DNA of 64,000 nt from an uncultured Prevotellaceae bacterium (GCA_900321425.1 ONWA01000001.1:62001-126000); one strand, 5' to 3'. Shown: positions 43,318 through 52,659, counted from the first letter of the stretch. Program-made: numbers and translations. The notes: generated from the sequence alone by a model not told the origin.

Positions 43318-44388
43318 ATGGCTAACGAAAAAATCAGGATCAAAGATATTGCAGAAAGAGCCGGTGTTAGTGTGGGCACCGTAGACCGCGTGTTACACAA
43401 GCGTCCCAACGTATCTCCGAAGGCGAAGGAACAGGTAGAAAAAGCATTGAAGGAGATGGACTATCAACCTAATATGTATGCCTCTGCCCTCGCCTATAAT
43501 AAGTCTTACACCTTCTACTGCATCATCCCCAAGCACGAGAACGAAGCCTACTGGGATGAAATCCAAGAGGGAGCTATGGCTGCCTGCGAACGAAGGAGAG
43601 ATTTCCAGATTACTCTTCAAATGGCTTATTACGACCGTTTCAATCCCGCTTCTTTCACTCGCATCTCTAATGAATGTCTGAAAGAAGGGACCGAAGGAGT
43701 GATTGTCGTGCCAACAAGGCTCGATGTAACTCGAAAATTCACCGACATCCTCCACGAACGGAATATACCTTTTATATTATTGGACTCCTACCTACCCGAC
43801 CTGAAACCATTATCGTTTTACGGGCAGGACTCTTTCCAGAGCGGCTATTTTGCGGGGTGTATGCTCATGCTAATTGCACAACACGACAAGGAAATTATGC
43901 TCATGAAGCAGACCAAGAATGGACAGGTATCCAGTAAACAACAGGACAACCGCGAAACGGGATTTCGCCATTATATGCGCGATCACTTCCCAGACATCAA
44001 AATCACTGAGTTGGATTTAGGACTAGACAAGAACAAAGAGGCGCATTACAAATTGCTGGAGAATTTCTTCGACAGTCATCCTCATGTGCACCATTGTATC
44101 ACCTTCAACTCCAAGGCTCATTTGGTAGGCGAATATCTTCAGCACTCCAACAGAAGGAACGTGCAGATTATGGGTTATGATATGGTGCCGAAGAATAGAG
44201 AATGTATCAAACAGGGAAGTATCTCTTTCCTCATCGCCCAGCATGCCTATCAACAAGGATATGCTTGCGTACAAACCCTTTTTGATGCCATCATCCTGAA
44301 AAAAGAGGTGACGCCAGTCAACTATATGCCTATCGAGTTGTTGACCAAAGACAACGTGGATTTTTATAGACGAACAAATGTTGGATAA
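43318..44388 (+). CDS. LacI family transcriptional regulator
   Basis: This 356-residue protein begins with the LacI helix-turn-helix (KIRIKDIAERAGVSVGTVDR, then VLHKRPNVSPKAK), residues about 4-45. The hinge is NMYASALAY. A periplasmic-binding-protein-like effector domain spans residues 65-350, with VPTRLDVTRKF and FYGQDSFQSGYFAG. It sits between the divergent kdgK operon and the co-directional uxaA gene (20-base gap), so it probably responds to a hexuronate or KDG-type intermediate. The exact effector is inferred from this context. Confidence 0.9.
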   Translation: MANEKIRIKDIAERAGVSVGTVDRVLHKRPNVSPKAKEQVEKALKEMDYQPNMYASALAYNKSYTFYCIIPKHENEAYWDEIQEGAMAACERRRDFQITLQMAYYDRFNPASFTRISNECLKEGTEGVIVVPTRLDVTRKFTDILHERNIPFILLDSYLPDLKPLSFYGQDSFQSGYFAGCMLMLIAQHDKEIMLMKQTKNGQVSSKQQDNRETGFRHYMRDHFPDIKITELDLGLDKNKEAHYKLLENFFDSHPHVHHCITFNSKAHLVGEYLQHSNRRNVQIMGYDMVPKNRECIKQGSISFLIAQHAYQQGYACVQTLFDAIILKKEVTPVNYMPIELLTKDNVDFYRRTNVG

Positions 44389-44408
44389 ACTAAATAAATA
44401 CTAAAACA

Positions 44409-45905
44409 ATGGAACAAGCTACATTCCTCAAGATTAATCCTGCCGATTCGGTAGTGGTTTGTCTGCAACCCAAAAAGAAGGGAGAAATTATCGAAGTGGA
44501 TGGCCGTCAGGTCATCGTTAACCAAGACACGCCTGCTGGTCACAAGGTACTGATTAAGGACGTGAAAGAGGGTGAGAACATTATCAAATATGGTTACCCC
44601 ATCGGTCACGCTCGTCAGGACTTGAAAGCAGGAGACTGGGTGAATGAGAACAATCTTAAAACGAATCTCTCTGGAACGCTCGAGTACACATACAATCCTG
44701 TTAATGAAAAGCTTAGCATAAAAAACGAGAACAGGACTTTTAAAGGTTATGTTCGTAAGAACGGAGATGTGGGTGTAAGAAACGAGATATGGATTGTACC
44801 TACCGTCGGCTGTGTCAATGGCATCGCAGAGAGACTGGTGAAGGAGCTGAAGGCTGAGACGGGCGAGGAAGGTATCGACAGTATCTATGCATGGCATCAC
44901 AACTATGGTTGCTCTCAGTTGTCTGAGGACCATGAGAACACTCGTAAGGTGCTGCGCGATATCTGTCTGCATCCAAATGCTGGTGCCGTGTTGGTGCTGA
45001 GTCTTGGTTGCGAGAACAACCAGCCCGACGACTTCATGGCGATGCTCGGCGACTATGACAAGGACCGCATCAAACTTCTGGTGACCCAGAAGGTGGAAGG
45101 CGACGAGGTAGAAGCAGGTATGAAGATTCTCCGCGAATTGTACGCAATAGCCAAACAGGATAAGCGTGAGGATGTGCCCGTATCGAAATTGCGCGTTGGT
45201 CTGAAGTGCGGTGGTAGCGATGGTTTCAGCGGCATCACCGCCAATCCGCTCGTGGGTGAGTTCAGCGACTGGCTGGTAGCACAGGGCGGAACGAGTGTGC
45301 TGACAGAGGTTCCCGAGATGTTTGGTGCCGAAACCATTCTGATGAACCGCTGTGAGACACCAGCGCTATTTGACCAGACCGTCAGTCTTATCAACAATTT
45401 CAAGAACTACTTCCTCTCCCACGGCGAACCTGTAGGCGAAAATCCGTCACCAGGCAACAAGGCTGGAGGTATCTCCACCCTGGAGGACAAAGCATTGGGA
45501 TGTACCCAGAAATGCGGTCGTGCTCCTGTCAGCGGCGTGATGGAATATGGTGACCGTTTGCAGAACCACGGACTGAACCTGTTGTCGGCACCTGGCAACG
45601 ACCTGGTAGCCTCTACAGCATTGGCTTCCTGCGGTTGTCATATCGTACTGTTCACCACAGGTCGTGGAACACCATTCGGCACATTCGTTCCTACGATGAA
45701 GGTAGCCACCAACCCGACTTTGGCTAAGAACAAGCCCAACTGGGTAGACTTCTCTGCCGGTCAGCTTGTGGAGGGTCGTACCATGCAGGAAATCGTTCCT
45801 GAGTTCATCGACAAAGTACTGGCAGTTGCCAGTGGCGAAAAGGCTCGCAACGAAATGAATGGCTATCGCGAAATATCCATCTTTAAGAATGGCGTAACCC
45901 TTTAA
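44409..45905 (+). CDS. uxaA: Altronate dehydratase family protein (UxaA)
   Basis: The 498-residue protein has the full UxaA two-part layout. A small N-terminal SAF-like domain (KINPADSVVVCLQPKKKGE to about residue 95) is followed by the catalytic dehydratase part, with KGYVRKNGDVGVRNEIWIVP near residue 112, LGCENNQPDD near residue 199 and KCGGSDGFSGITANP near residue 265. It converts D-altronate to 2-keto-3-deoxygluconate, feeding kdgK and eda. The regulator lies 20 bases upstream. Other altronate-pathway genes (uxaB, uxaC) are not in the window. Confidence 0.9.
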   Translation: MEQATFLKINPADSVVVCLQPKKKGEIIEVDGRQVIVNQDTPAGHKVLIKDVKEGENIIKYGYPIGHARQDLKAGDWVNENNLKTNLSGTLEYTYNPVNEKLSIKNENRTFKGYVRKNGDVGVRNEIWIVPTVGCVNGIAERLVKELKAETGEEGIDSIYAWHHNYGCSQLSEDHENTRKVLRDICLHPNAGAVLVLSLGCENNQPDDFMAMLGDYDKDRIKLLVTQKVEGDEVEAGMKILRELYAIAKQDKREDVPVSKLRVGLKCGGSDGFSGITANPLVGEFSDWLVAQGGTSVLTEVPEMFGAETILMNRCETPALFDQTVSLINNFKNYFLSHGEPVGENPSPGNKAGGISTLEDKALGCTQKCGRAPVSGVMEYGDRLQNHGLNLLSAPGNDLVASTALASCGCHIVLFTTGRGTPFGTFVPTMKVATNPTLAKNKPNWVDFSAGQLVEGRTMQEIVPEFIDKVLAVASGEKARNEMNGYREISIFKNGVTL

Positions 45906-45939
45906 CGTAAAACGGTATAACGTCAAAAAAGAAAAGGCA

Positions 45940-47214
45940 TTGAAGAAAGGACTCATTGCATTATCACCCTTAGGCGTGTTTATCACGTTGTACTTAGTCA
46001 CCAGCATCATTGCTGGTGACTTCTACAAGGTGCCTATTACTGTTGCTTTTATGATGTCCAGCATCTATGCCATCATGATCAGTACAGGCCAACCTGTCCG
46101 TCAACGTATTGATATCTACAGTCGTGGAGCAGGCAATCCTCAGATGATGTTGATGATTTGGATCTTCATCCTGGCTGGAGCCTTTGCCCACTCTGCCAAG
46201 GTGATGGGATGCATTGATGCTACCGTCAATCTCACCCTATACCTTTTACCTGGGAATATGCTGTTAGCGGGTCTTTTCTTGGCAGCCTGTTTTATCTCAA
46301 TATCCATCGGCACATCTGTGGGCACCATCGTGGCCCTCACACCGATTGCCGCTGGTGTGGCCGCCTATACCGGCACCAGCATTCCCTTGATGACGGCCGT
46401 TGTGGTGGGCGGCTCCTTCTTTGGCGACAACCTGTCGTTCATCAGCGACACAACCATCGTCGCCACCTCCACACAAGGCTGCAAACTGAGCGATAAGTTT
46501 AGAGTCAACGCCTATATTGTTTTCCCTGCTGCTCTGCTGAGTTTCTTCGCCTATCTCTATTTAGGTACCGACATTACCTCGCCTCAGCACATTCCTGCGA
46601 ATGAATATACGAAGGTCATCCCTTACATCGTCGTACTTTTCACAGCCATTATGGGTATGAATGTCATGGCGGTGCTCACCTTAGGCATTCTCCTGACAGG
46701 ATGCATTGGTCTGCTGAACGGTTCTTTCACCATCTTCAGTTGGATGGGAGCGATGGGCGATGGTATCATCGGCATGGGAGAACTCATCATCATCACGATG
46801 ATGGCTGGCGGTATGCTGGAGCTCATCAAGCACAATGGAGGCATCGATTTCGTCATCCACCGGCTTACCCGACATATCCACGGCAAGCGTGGCGCCGAAC
46901 TGAGTATTGCCGGTCTGGTGAGTGTCATCGGTCTTTGTACGGCGAACAATACCATCTCTATCATCACGGTAGGTGGAATAGCCAAACAGATAGGCGACCG
47001 TTTCGGTGTAGACAACAAGAAATGTGCGTCGATTCTCGACACGTTCTCCTGCTTCGTTCAAGGCATCATTCCCTATGGCGCCCAGATTCTGATGGCAGCA
47101 GGACTGGCGAGCATTGCCCCTATCACAATTATCCCCTACCTGATTTACCCGTTTATCCTCGGGCTGACCGCACTCATGGCCATTCTTTTCCGCTATCCTA
47201 AAAAGTATTCCTAA
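45940..47214 (+). CDS. Na+/H+ antiporter, NhaC family
   Basis: This 424-residue protein has about 11 hydrophobic segments and the NhaC/ArsB-type core GGSFFGDNLSFISDTTIVA near residue 151. That block holds the polar residues of the ion path. The start is a TTG at 45940, which gives the expected N-terminus KKGLIALSPLGVFITLYLVT. No ATG is available before residue 38. It would exchange sodium for protons at the inner membrane. It follows uxaA by 34 bases, possibly in the same transcript. Its stop and the next start overlap in TAATG. Confidence 0.85.
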   Translation: MKKGLIALSPLGVFITLYLVTSIIAGDFYKVPITVAFMMSSIYAIMISTGQPVRQRIDIYSRGAGNPQMMLMIWIFILAGAFAHSAKVMGCIDATVNLTLYLLPGNMLLAGLFLAACFISISIGTSVGTIVALTPIAAGVAAYTGTSIPLMTAVVVGGSFFGDNLSFISDTTIVATSTQGCKLSDKFRVNAYIVFPAALLSFFAYLYLGTDITSPQHIPANEYTKVIPYIVVLFTAIMGMNVMAVLTLGILLTGCIGLLNGSFTIFSWMGAMGDGIIGMGELIIITMMAGGMLELIKHNGGIDFVIHRLTRHIHGKRGAELSIAGLVSVIGLCTANNTISIITVGGIAKQIGDRFGVDNKKCASILDTFSCFVQGIIPYGAQILMAAGLASIAPITIIPYLIYPFILGLTALMAILFRYPKKYS

Positions 47215-48035
47215 TGGACATCATCAAACGTAATTTCTATACCCTGCTCCGCTCAGCCGCATTCAACACGCGCGGTAACATTGAACCCATGTCGGCATCG
47301 AAATGGGACAAGTTACACCAACTGGCTCTCACCTATGAGGTAGTACCTTTGGTTTACAACGGTTTGCAAATGTACAGAGATGACTTTTTCCTCCAACTGT
47401 CCGACGAGCAATGGGAGATGTGGGAGAAATACTGTCGACAGCATCCTTTAGACGACAAGGAGGAGAAAAACGAGCTATTACGTGCCGATAGTCTCACCAA
47501 CCCCAAGTTGAAACGCAAACTGACCCAGATCCTTCAGCAAACACCGGCAGAGAAAGCTCCCACACAACAGTTGCTCTTGTATATCATCAGCAATGTGCGC
47601 CATATTCTCTACGAAGGGGTATCGCTCAAACAGTTGATTGCCCTTGGCACCTTCCTACGGAGTGGAGGACAACAGATAGACTACCCGTTGTTGAACGAAT
47701 GGCTACAACAGCTCAAGATGCGACAAATGGCAACGATGATTGGTGGTTTGCTGGTAGAGGGATTCGGTTTCTCTTTCGATGAGATACCATTTATGCGTAT
47801 CACGTTGGATAAGAAGACCAGAATGGCCGTTCAAGAGATATTAGCCCTTGACGGTGGCAGGATGGAAGAATGGTATTTCGAGCAAGGGAATCATATCTTC
47901 ATCAAGAACAGTAACTCCTCGGCGATGATCTGGCGTGTCTCCCACTCTGCGAAGTATTTCCGTTACTACCCGAGCGAGTCGGTCACCAGCTTCTTCACCA
48001 ATTTTATCCATTCCCTCTCTCATGTAGAGGAATAG
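47214..48035 (+). CDS. Protein resembling the C-terminal part of NTP_transf_5 proteins
   Basis: This 273-residue cytoplasmic protein has an N-terminus (NFYTLLRSAAFNTRGNI, then KLHQLALTYEVVPLVYNGL near residue 38) and a middle block (LYIISNVRHILYEGVSLKQL near residue 122) that resemble uncharacterised nucleotidyltransferase (NTP_transf_5) proteins of polysaccharide loci. The usual nucleotidyltransferase motif (Gly-Ser with Asp-x-Asp) is not visible, so the catalytic part seems missing or unrecognisable. It starts inside the stop of the antiporter (TAATG). It converges on the lysozyme gene with a three-base gap. The function is unknown. Confidence 0.6.
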   Translation: MDIIKRNFYTLLRSAAFNTRGNIEPMSASKWDKLHQLALTYEVVPLVYNGLQMYRDDFFLQLSDEQWEMWEKYCRQHPLDDKEEKNELLRADSLTNPKLKRKLTQILQQTPAEKAPTQQLLLYIISNVRHILYEGVSLKQLIALGTFLRSGGQQIDYPLLNEWLQQLKMRQMATMIGGLLVEGFGFSFDEIPFMRITLDKKTRMAVQEILALDGGRMEEWYFEQGNHIFIKNSNSSAMIWRVSHSAKYFRYYPSESVTSFFTNFIHSLSHVEE

Positions 48036-48038
48036 TCA

Positions 48039-48746
48039 CTAATGACGGTATCGAATCTCGCGTAGACCGTGATGCCCCATAAATCGGCTCTTGTCTACGA
48101 ATCCCCTGACTCCAACAATATTACCTTTTCCCGTATATTGCCACATGGTGATATCACGCTCGTCGGCCAATACGGGCTCCTCATCGGTATACATCGCAAT
48201 CATCAACTGGTAGTCATCGATTTTCCCGAGGAGGTGTTTGTTATAGAAATTACGGAAAGTGTACAACAAGGGTTTCTGATGATAGGCCTTTTCCACCATC
48301 ACCAAAAATTTCAGGAGCGAGTCGCAAAACTCCTCGGTGGGCAGATTACCCGTCGCCTCAATGTCAATCATCGGGATAAGATCCTGCTCACCTGGTCGAC
48401 ATTGGGTCTTGAAGTTCTCCAACTGCTTGGTCAGCTCCGTTCTCGGACGGAAGAAGTGATACGACCCCACCTTCAGTCCATAGCGATGAGCCAGTTCGAT
48501 ATTCCGTTCATAGCGCGAGTCGATATTATCGCCGCCTTCCGTAGCCTTTAGATAGACATAAGTCATTTTCGTATTCTCGCCAACAATCTCCCAAAACACC
48601 TCACCCTGATAATGACTCAGGTCAATGCCGTGCACATGCGAACAGGTATCCTCACATTGAATATAGGGGTTATCGTCATCTTGAGCGAAGATGCCCATTG
48701 TTATTCCAAGCAATCCTAAAGTAATAATATATCTAAAAAAAGTCAT
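48039..48746 (-). CDS. Glycoside hydrolase family 25 lysozyme, exported
   Basis: I place the start at the ATG at 48746 (235 residues), because the longer frame runs into the TATCTTTG promoter. Residues 1-22 (TFFRYIITLGLLGITMGIFA) are a signal peptide. The GH25 fold shows VHGIDLSHYQGEVFWEIV near residue 38, KATEGGDNIDSRYE near residue 67, YHFFRP near residue 98, and PMIDIEATG near residue 124 with the acidic catalytic pair. It cleaves peptidoglycan between MurNAc and GlcNAc. It is a stand-alone gene divergent from the clostripain gene. Confidence 0.9.
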   Translation of the reverse strand: MTFFRYIITLGLLGITMGIFAQDDDNPYIQCEDTCSHVHGIDLSHYQGEVFWEIVGENTKMTYVYLKATEGGDNIDSRYERNIELAHRYGLKVGSYHFFRPRTELTKQLENFKTQCRPGEQDLIPMIDIEATGNLPTEEFCDSLLKFLVMVEKAYHQKPLLYTFRNFYNKHLLGKIDDYQLMIAMYTDEEPVLADERDITMWQYTGKGNIVGVRGFVDKSRFMGHHGLREIRYRH

Positions 48747-48764
48747 CGTGCATAAATTTACGTG

Positions 48765-48772
48765 CAAAGATA
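48765..48772 (-). promoter_or_regulatory. TAnnTTTG promoter of the lysozyme gene
   Basis: Minus-strand TATCTTTG, 18 bases before the ATG at 48746. Confidence 0.6.
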
Positions 48773-48794
48773 CTAAGAATTCGAGAGAAATCAC

Positions 48795-48802
48795 TAACTT
48801 TG
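48795..48802 (+). promoter_or_regulatory. TAnnTTTG promoter of the clostripain-like gene
   Basis: TAACTTTG, 16 bases before the ATG at 48819. It is 22 bases from the divergent lysozyme promoter. Confidence 0.6.
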
Positions 48803-48818
48803 CCTCAAAAATATAGGA

Positions 48819-50096
48819 ATGAAATATTTATTGACACTTATCAGCGCACTTTTACTGTTTGTTTCATGTTCTAAAGACAGTACCTTCGATCCTCCCTCCG
48901 TTCCAACAGAACGCACGGTTCTCATCTATATGTCGGGCGAGAATAATCTCACCGAATATGGTAATTTCAGGGCTTTGCATTACGACCTGCAGGAGATTAT
49001 TGAGGGTTCGAAAAGTCTCGCTGCCAACCAACGCTTATTGGTATATGTGGACAGTCTGAACACCAACATTCAAAGAGCCGGCAACCCTTATATCATGGAG
49101 GTACGCGGCGGCAAAGCGGCTATCATCAAACGGTTTGATAGCGACTTCTACTCCTGCGACCCAGCCCGTTTCCATGAGATTCTTGAGTGGTCGTACCAGT
49201 ATGCCCCAGCCGACAGTTACGGATTGGTGCTTTGGGGTCATGCCAACGGATGGATTGTCTTGAAAGACAGCATTCCCGAAACGGCAGCCTCCAGAGGCAG
49301 GCGCACCTATGGTCAGGACAACGGTACCGATATGGGACAGGGAATCAAACACATGAACATCACACAGATGGCTCGTGCCTTGAAAGGGCTGCCCAAGCTC
49401 GACTTTATCTTTGCCGACTGTTGTAACATGATGTGTGCCGAGGTAGCCTATGAGCTGAAGGATGCCACTCATTACCTCATCGGTTCTCCAGCAGAGATTT
49501 CTACCGCTGGTGCTCCCTACGACCTCATCACTCCTGAGCTCTTCGGTTCCGCTCCTTATAGCGACATCGCCGAGACCTACTATGATTTCTACATGGAATT
49601 CAACAGACCGGTATCGTCACTCAACGGTTTTAGTGTGCCGGTATCGGTTATCAATACGCAGTATATGGGTGAACTGGCAGAAGCCACGCGCGACATCCTC
49701 GGAAAGCTCACCACACCGATACCCACCTATCCAGGGTCACTCAAGCCGTCCGACCAAGGCATCGCCTACTATTACCGCTACGACCAGGCCATCATGTACG
49801 ATATGCGTGCCTTCGTCAAGCTCAACACTAGCAGCGAGGATTTCCAGGCTTGGGACCGTATCTACCAGCTGGCTGTACCCTACTACCAAATGTCTATGAG
49901 ATGGGATACCAATAGCAATACGCTGAAGATGGTAGACTTCTACACGTTCAATCAGGACCAGTCGCTCTATGGTTGCGTCAGTATGTTCATACCGCTAACA
50001 AGCTACGAAGGCAGCGATTTGAAGTATAATCAGACTTTCAAGAATTTCGCATGGAACCGCGTTCTCAACTGGGAACGGTTCGGATGGGCGGAATAA
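48819..50096 (+). CDS. Clostripain family (C11) cysteine peptidase, lipoprotein
   Basis: This 425-residue protein has a lipoprotein signal (LISALLLFVSC, Cys near residue 17), so it is anchored in the envelope. The clostripain core follows: TVLIYMSGENNLTEYG near residue 32, the catalytic His in YGLVLWGHANGW near residue 132, and the catalytic Cys in FIFADCCNMMCAEVAYEL near residue 196. Such enzymes cleave after Arg or Lys and often need self-processing. It is a single gene with its own promoter. The GldE gene converges with a five-base gap. Confidence 0.9.
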   Translation: MKYLLTLISALLLFVSCSKDSTFDPPSVPTERTVLIYMSGENNLTEYGNFRALHYDLQEIIEGSKSLAANQRLLVYVDSLNTNIQRAGNPYIMEVRGGKAAIIKRFDSDFYSCDPARFHEILEWSYQYAPADSYGLVLWGHANGWIVLKDSIPETAASRGRRTYGQDNGTDMGQGIKHMNITQMARALKGLPKLDFIFADCCNMMCAEVAYELKDATHYLIGSPAEISTAGAPYDLITPELFGSAPYSDIAETYYDFYMEFNRPVSSLNGFSVPVSVINTQYMGELAEATRDILGKLTTPIPTYPGSLKPSDQGIAYYYRYDQAIMYDMRAFVKLNTSSEDFQAWDRIYQLAVPYYQMSMRWDTNSNTLKMVDFYTFNQDQSLYGCVSMFIPLTSYEGSDLKYNQTFKNFAWNRVLNWERFGWAE

Positions 50097-50101
50097 GACG
50101 C

Positions 50102-51415
50102 TTACTCCTTTTCGTGAACGATCACTTTTACCTTTGAGATGCGGCGCTCGTCGAGTTCCATGATTTCGAAGGTAAAATGCTGGTAGTCGAGTTTCTCGTG
50201 AACAGCGGGGAAGTCGCCTTTGAGCTCGAGCATCAGTCCGGCCAGCGTGTCGGCATCGCCCTCAATCTCCTCGAATATGTCGTCATCGATGCCCAGTATG
50301 CGATAGAAGTCACTCAGGAGCGTCTTTCCCTCAAACACATAGGTATTCGAGTTCACGCGTACATAACTCTTCTCCTCGTCGTCGAACTCGTCGTTAATCT
50401 CACCCACAATCTCCTCGAGCACATCCTCCAGCGTCACGATACCGCTGGTGCCACCGAACTCATCGACCACGATGGCGATATGCACCTTGTTCTCCTGGAA
50501 GTCGCGCAACAGGTCGTCGATTTTCTTGGTCTCGGGCACGAAGTAAGGCGGACGGATAAGTGTCTGCCAGCGGAATGACGAGGGCTTCGACAAATGGGGC
50601 AGCAAGTCCTTGATATACAGGATGCCGCGAATATTATCGATTGATCCCTGATAGACGGGGATACGCGAATAGTTGTTTTCCACGATACACTTGAGCACAT
50701 CGGCGAAAGAGGAACGGAAATCCAGGTCGACCACATCCTGCCGACTGGTCATAATCTCCTTGGCGGTCTCGTCGCCAAAGCGCACGATACCTTCCAGCAT
50801 TTGGTGCTCTTCCTTCAACTCTTCTTTATCCGTCAGCTCCAATGCCTGTTCCAGGTCATCCACACTCAGTACGTGGTTCTCCTTTTGCCATACCTTCTCA
50901 GCCAGGATACCTGAGCGCAGGAGAATGGTAGCAAGGGGATAGAAAATCTTACGGAAGAAGAGGATGCTGTTCACCGCTCCCCGACAGAACGACAGCGCAT
51001 ACTGTCTGCTGTACACCTTTGGCATGATTTCGCCGAAGAGCAACAGCAGGAAAGTAAGGATGACCGTGATACAGAGAAACTGCAACCAGTAGGCGTTACC
51101 GAAATGAAACACGTGGGCAAAGAAATAGTTGCACAGCATGATGATGGTAACGTTCACGATATTGTTGGTGATCAGGATCGTGGCGAGTGTCCGCTCGGAG
51201 TCTTCACGCAACTTGATGATAGCACGGTCCTTTTCGCTTTTCTCCTCGTCCAACTCATTCAGATCATTGGGCGTGAGTGAGAAGAAGGCTATCTCCGAGC
51301 CCGATGCGAACGCGGAGAGAAACATCAGCAGACCGGCCAACACAATGGCTACCACTGCCCCCGTTGTTGGAGGCATCAGGTAAACCCCGTCCAGTAGCTG
51401 AGATAAGTCTGTCAT
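50102..51415 (-). CDS. gldE: GldE / CNNM-CBS-CorC family membrane protein
   Basis: The 437-residue protein begins with four membrane helices of the CNNM domain (GAVVAIVLAGLLMFLSAFAS and others, to about residue 185). It then has a CBS pair (TSRQDVVDLDFRS and VDEFGGTSGIVTLEDVLEEI, residues 205-345) and a C-terminal CorC/HlyC-like domain to the end. The CBS pair and EIVGEINDEFDDE are typical of GldE and related HlyC/CorC proteins. In gliding Bacteroidota GldE is a motility accessory; in non-gliding relatives it is probably a metal transporter. The ssb gene ends three bases upstream of this start, giving the usual ssb-gldE pair. Confidence 0.88.
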   Translation of the reverse strand: MTDLSQLLDGVYLMPPTTGAVVAIVLAGLLMFLSAFASGSEIAFFSLTPNDLNELDEEKSEKDRAIIKLREDSERTLATILITNNIVNVTIIMLCNYFFAHVFHFGNAYWLQFLCITVILTFLLLLFGEIMPKVYSRQYALSFCRGAVNSILFFRKIFYPLATILLRSGILAEKVWQKENHVLSVDDLEQALELTDKEELKEEHQMLEGIVRFGDETAKEIMTSRQDVVDLDFRSSFADVLKCIVENNYSRIPVYQGSIDNIRGILYIKDLLPHLSKPSSFRWQTLIRPPYFVPETKKIDDLLRDFQENKVHIAIVVDEFGGTSGIVTLEDVLEEIVGEINDEFDDEEKSYVRVNSNTYVFEGKTLLSDFYRILGIDDDIFEEIEGDADTLAGLMLELKGDFPAVHEKLDYQHFTFEIMELDERRISKVKVIVHEKE

Positions 51416-51418
51416 CGG

Positions 51419-51835
51419 TTAAAAGGGGAGCTGGTTGTCGGAGCTCGACTCTTCTCCTTGCGGAGCTGGTGCAGGTTCGTTTACTACTGCGCCAGTATTG
51501 CTGCTGGCCTTCGGTGTCAGCATCTCCATATTGTCGGCCCATATCTCCGTCATATAACGGCGCTGTCCCTGTTTGTCGTCATAGGTAGAATAGCGAACAC
51601 GTCCTTCGATATAGAGCTTGTCGCCCTTGTGTACATATTTTTCTACTACCTCAGCGAGTTTGCGCCACAAGATGATATTATGCCAATCCGTATGGTCGGG
51701 CACTTGTGTGCCGTTCTGCAACGTATAGCCGCGTTCTGTCGTAGCCAGACGCAAACGGGCTACTGCCACACCTTGTTCTACATAGCGTACTTCTGGTTCG
51801 GCACCTACATTGCCGATGAGCATTACCTTATTCAT
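51419..51835 (-). CDS. ssb: Single-stranded DNA-binding protein
   Basis: The 138-residue protein has the SSB OB-fold (NKVMLIGNVGAEPEVRYVEQ at the start, then VEKYVHKGDKLYIEGRVRY near residue 63). A flexible acidic tail ends in DNQLPF, the variant of the DDDIPF tip that docks partner proteins. It coats single-stranded DNA during replication and repair. It is between a hypothetical gene (20 bases upstream) and gldE (three bases downstream). Confidence 0.95.
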   Translation of the reverse strand: MNKVMLIGNVGAEPEVRYVEQGVAVARLRLATTERGYTLQNGTQVPDHTDWHNIILWRKLAEVVEKYVHKGDKLYIEGRVRYSTYDDKQGQRRYMTEIWADNMEMLTPKASSNTGAVVNEPAPAPQGEESSSDNQLPF

Positions 51836-51855
51836 AGTATTCGTATATTAAAAAA

Positions 51856-52398
51856 TTACTTTGCCTGACCCAGATAGGTAAATTTGAAATTTCTGCCTTT
51901 GGCTGACGGGAACTGACTGCGCTCGTCTACCCGCTCACGCAGATGAGCCACGATACGCTCATAACAATGCTGTCCTGAGGTAGCCTTACAGCGAGCCACA
52001 AAATGGGTGTCCTTATACTGGAACTTTCCCGTTCCGGGCACCATCAGCACGCGCTTGAAATCGATAGCCCCCTCATACCAGCCCTCCTGAGGAGTTGTCA
52101 GTCGGACCATAACAGGCGTCGGCTGTGGACGTTCTATCGCCTCCGCTACTCCGTGCACAGCACGCTTCTCCTTGAAGTCCTGCATACTCTCTGCATCGGT
52201 CTTAATAATTATAAAGTACACGCGCGGGCGAACCTTATAGCGTTTGGGGTAGAACACATCACTGGCGACATACTCACGAATGTCAGCCTCTAACGCTGCA
52301 TCCATGCCTATCTCACTAATAGCTGACAAAAATTCAATCGCTTCGTCGACATCGTGCACAAAGGCTTCTTTGTCGAAATATCTCAAATACAAATTCAT
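51856..52398 (-). CDS. Hypothetical protein upstream of ssb
   Basis: This is a 180-residue cytoplasmic protein I do not recognise. The ATG at 52398 is preferred over the in-frame TTG one codon earlier. It contains a short acidic N-terminal helix region (FVHDVDEAIEFLSAISE), then a beta-rich part (RVYFIIIKTDAE, KFQYKDTHFVARCKAT), and ends in a basic tail (KGRNFKFTYLGQAK). No signal peptide or membrane segment is seen. It sits 20 bases upstream of ssb on the same strand, so it is likely in the ssb-gldE operon. Confidence 0.65.
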   Translation of the reverse strand: MNLYLRYFDKEAFVHDVDEAIEFLSAISEIGMDAALEADIREYVASDVFYPKRYKVRPRVYFIIIKTDAESMQDFKEKRAVHGVAEAIERPQPTPVMVRLTTPQEGWYEGAIDFKRVLMVPGTGKFQYKDTHFVARCKATSGQHCYERIVAHLRERVDERSQFPSAKGRNFKFTYLGQAK

Positions 52399-52456
52399 CA
52401 AAAGCTGTTTTTCAATTTCACTTTTAGGAACTTCAATCGAAGACCGTTATTCTGAG

Positions 52457-52529
52457 AGCGGAAAACGGGACTCGGACCCGCGACCCCAACCTTGGCAAGG
52501 TTGTGCTCTACCAACTGAGCTATTTCCGC
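52457..52529 (-). tRNA. tRNA-Gly (anticodon GCC)
   Basis: The 73-base minus-strand sequence folds into a cloverleaf: acceptor GCGGAAA/TTTCCGC, D-arm AGCTCAGTTGGTAGAGC, anticodon loop TTGCCAA and T-arm GGTCCGAGTCC. No CCA is encoded. It is identical to the copy at 52792. Confidence 0.93.
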
Positions 52530-52544
52530 AAGATGTCAAAAGAA

Positions 52545-52631
52545 TGGTGAAGAGGAGGAGACTCGAACTCCCACGTCGCAATTAACACTACCCCCTCAAA
52601 GTAGCGCGTCTACCAATTCCGCCACCTCTCC
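52545..52631 (-). tRNA. tRNA-Leu (anticodon GAG), CCA encoded
   Basis: This is a long class II tRNA with a variable arm. The 5' end is GGAGAGGTGGCGGAATTGG, and anticodon stem CTACT/GGTAG encloses loop TTGAGGG, so the anticodon is GAG. The discriminator A is followed by an encoded CCA at 52545-52547, which the neighbouring tRNAs lack. Confidence 0.9.
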
Positions 52632-52659
52632 AGCATGTAAATCACGCGAAAAAAAAGAG

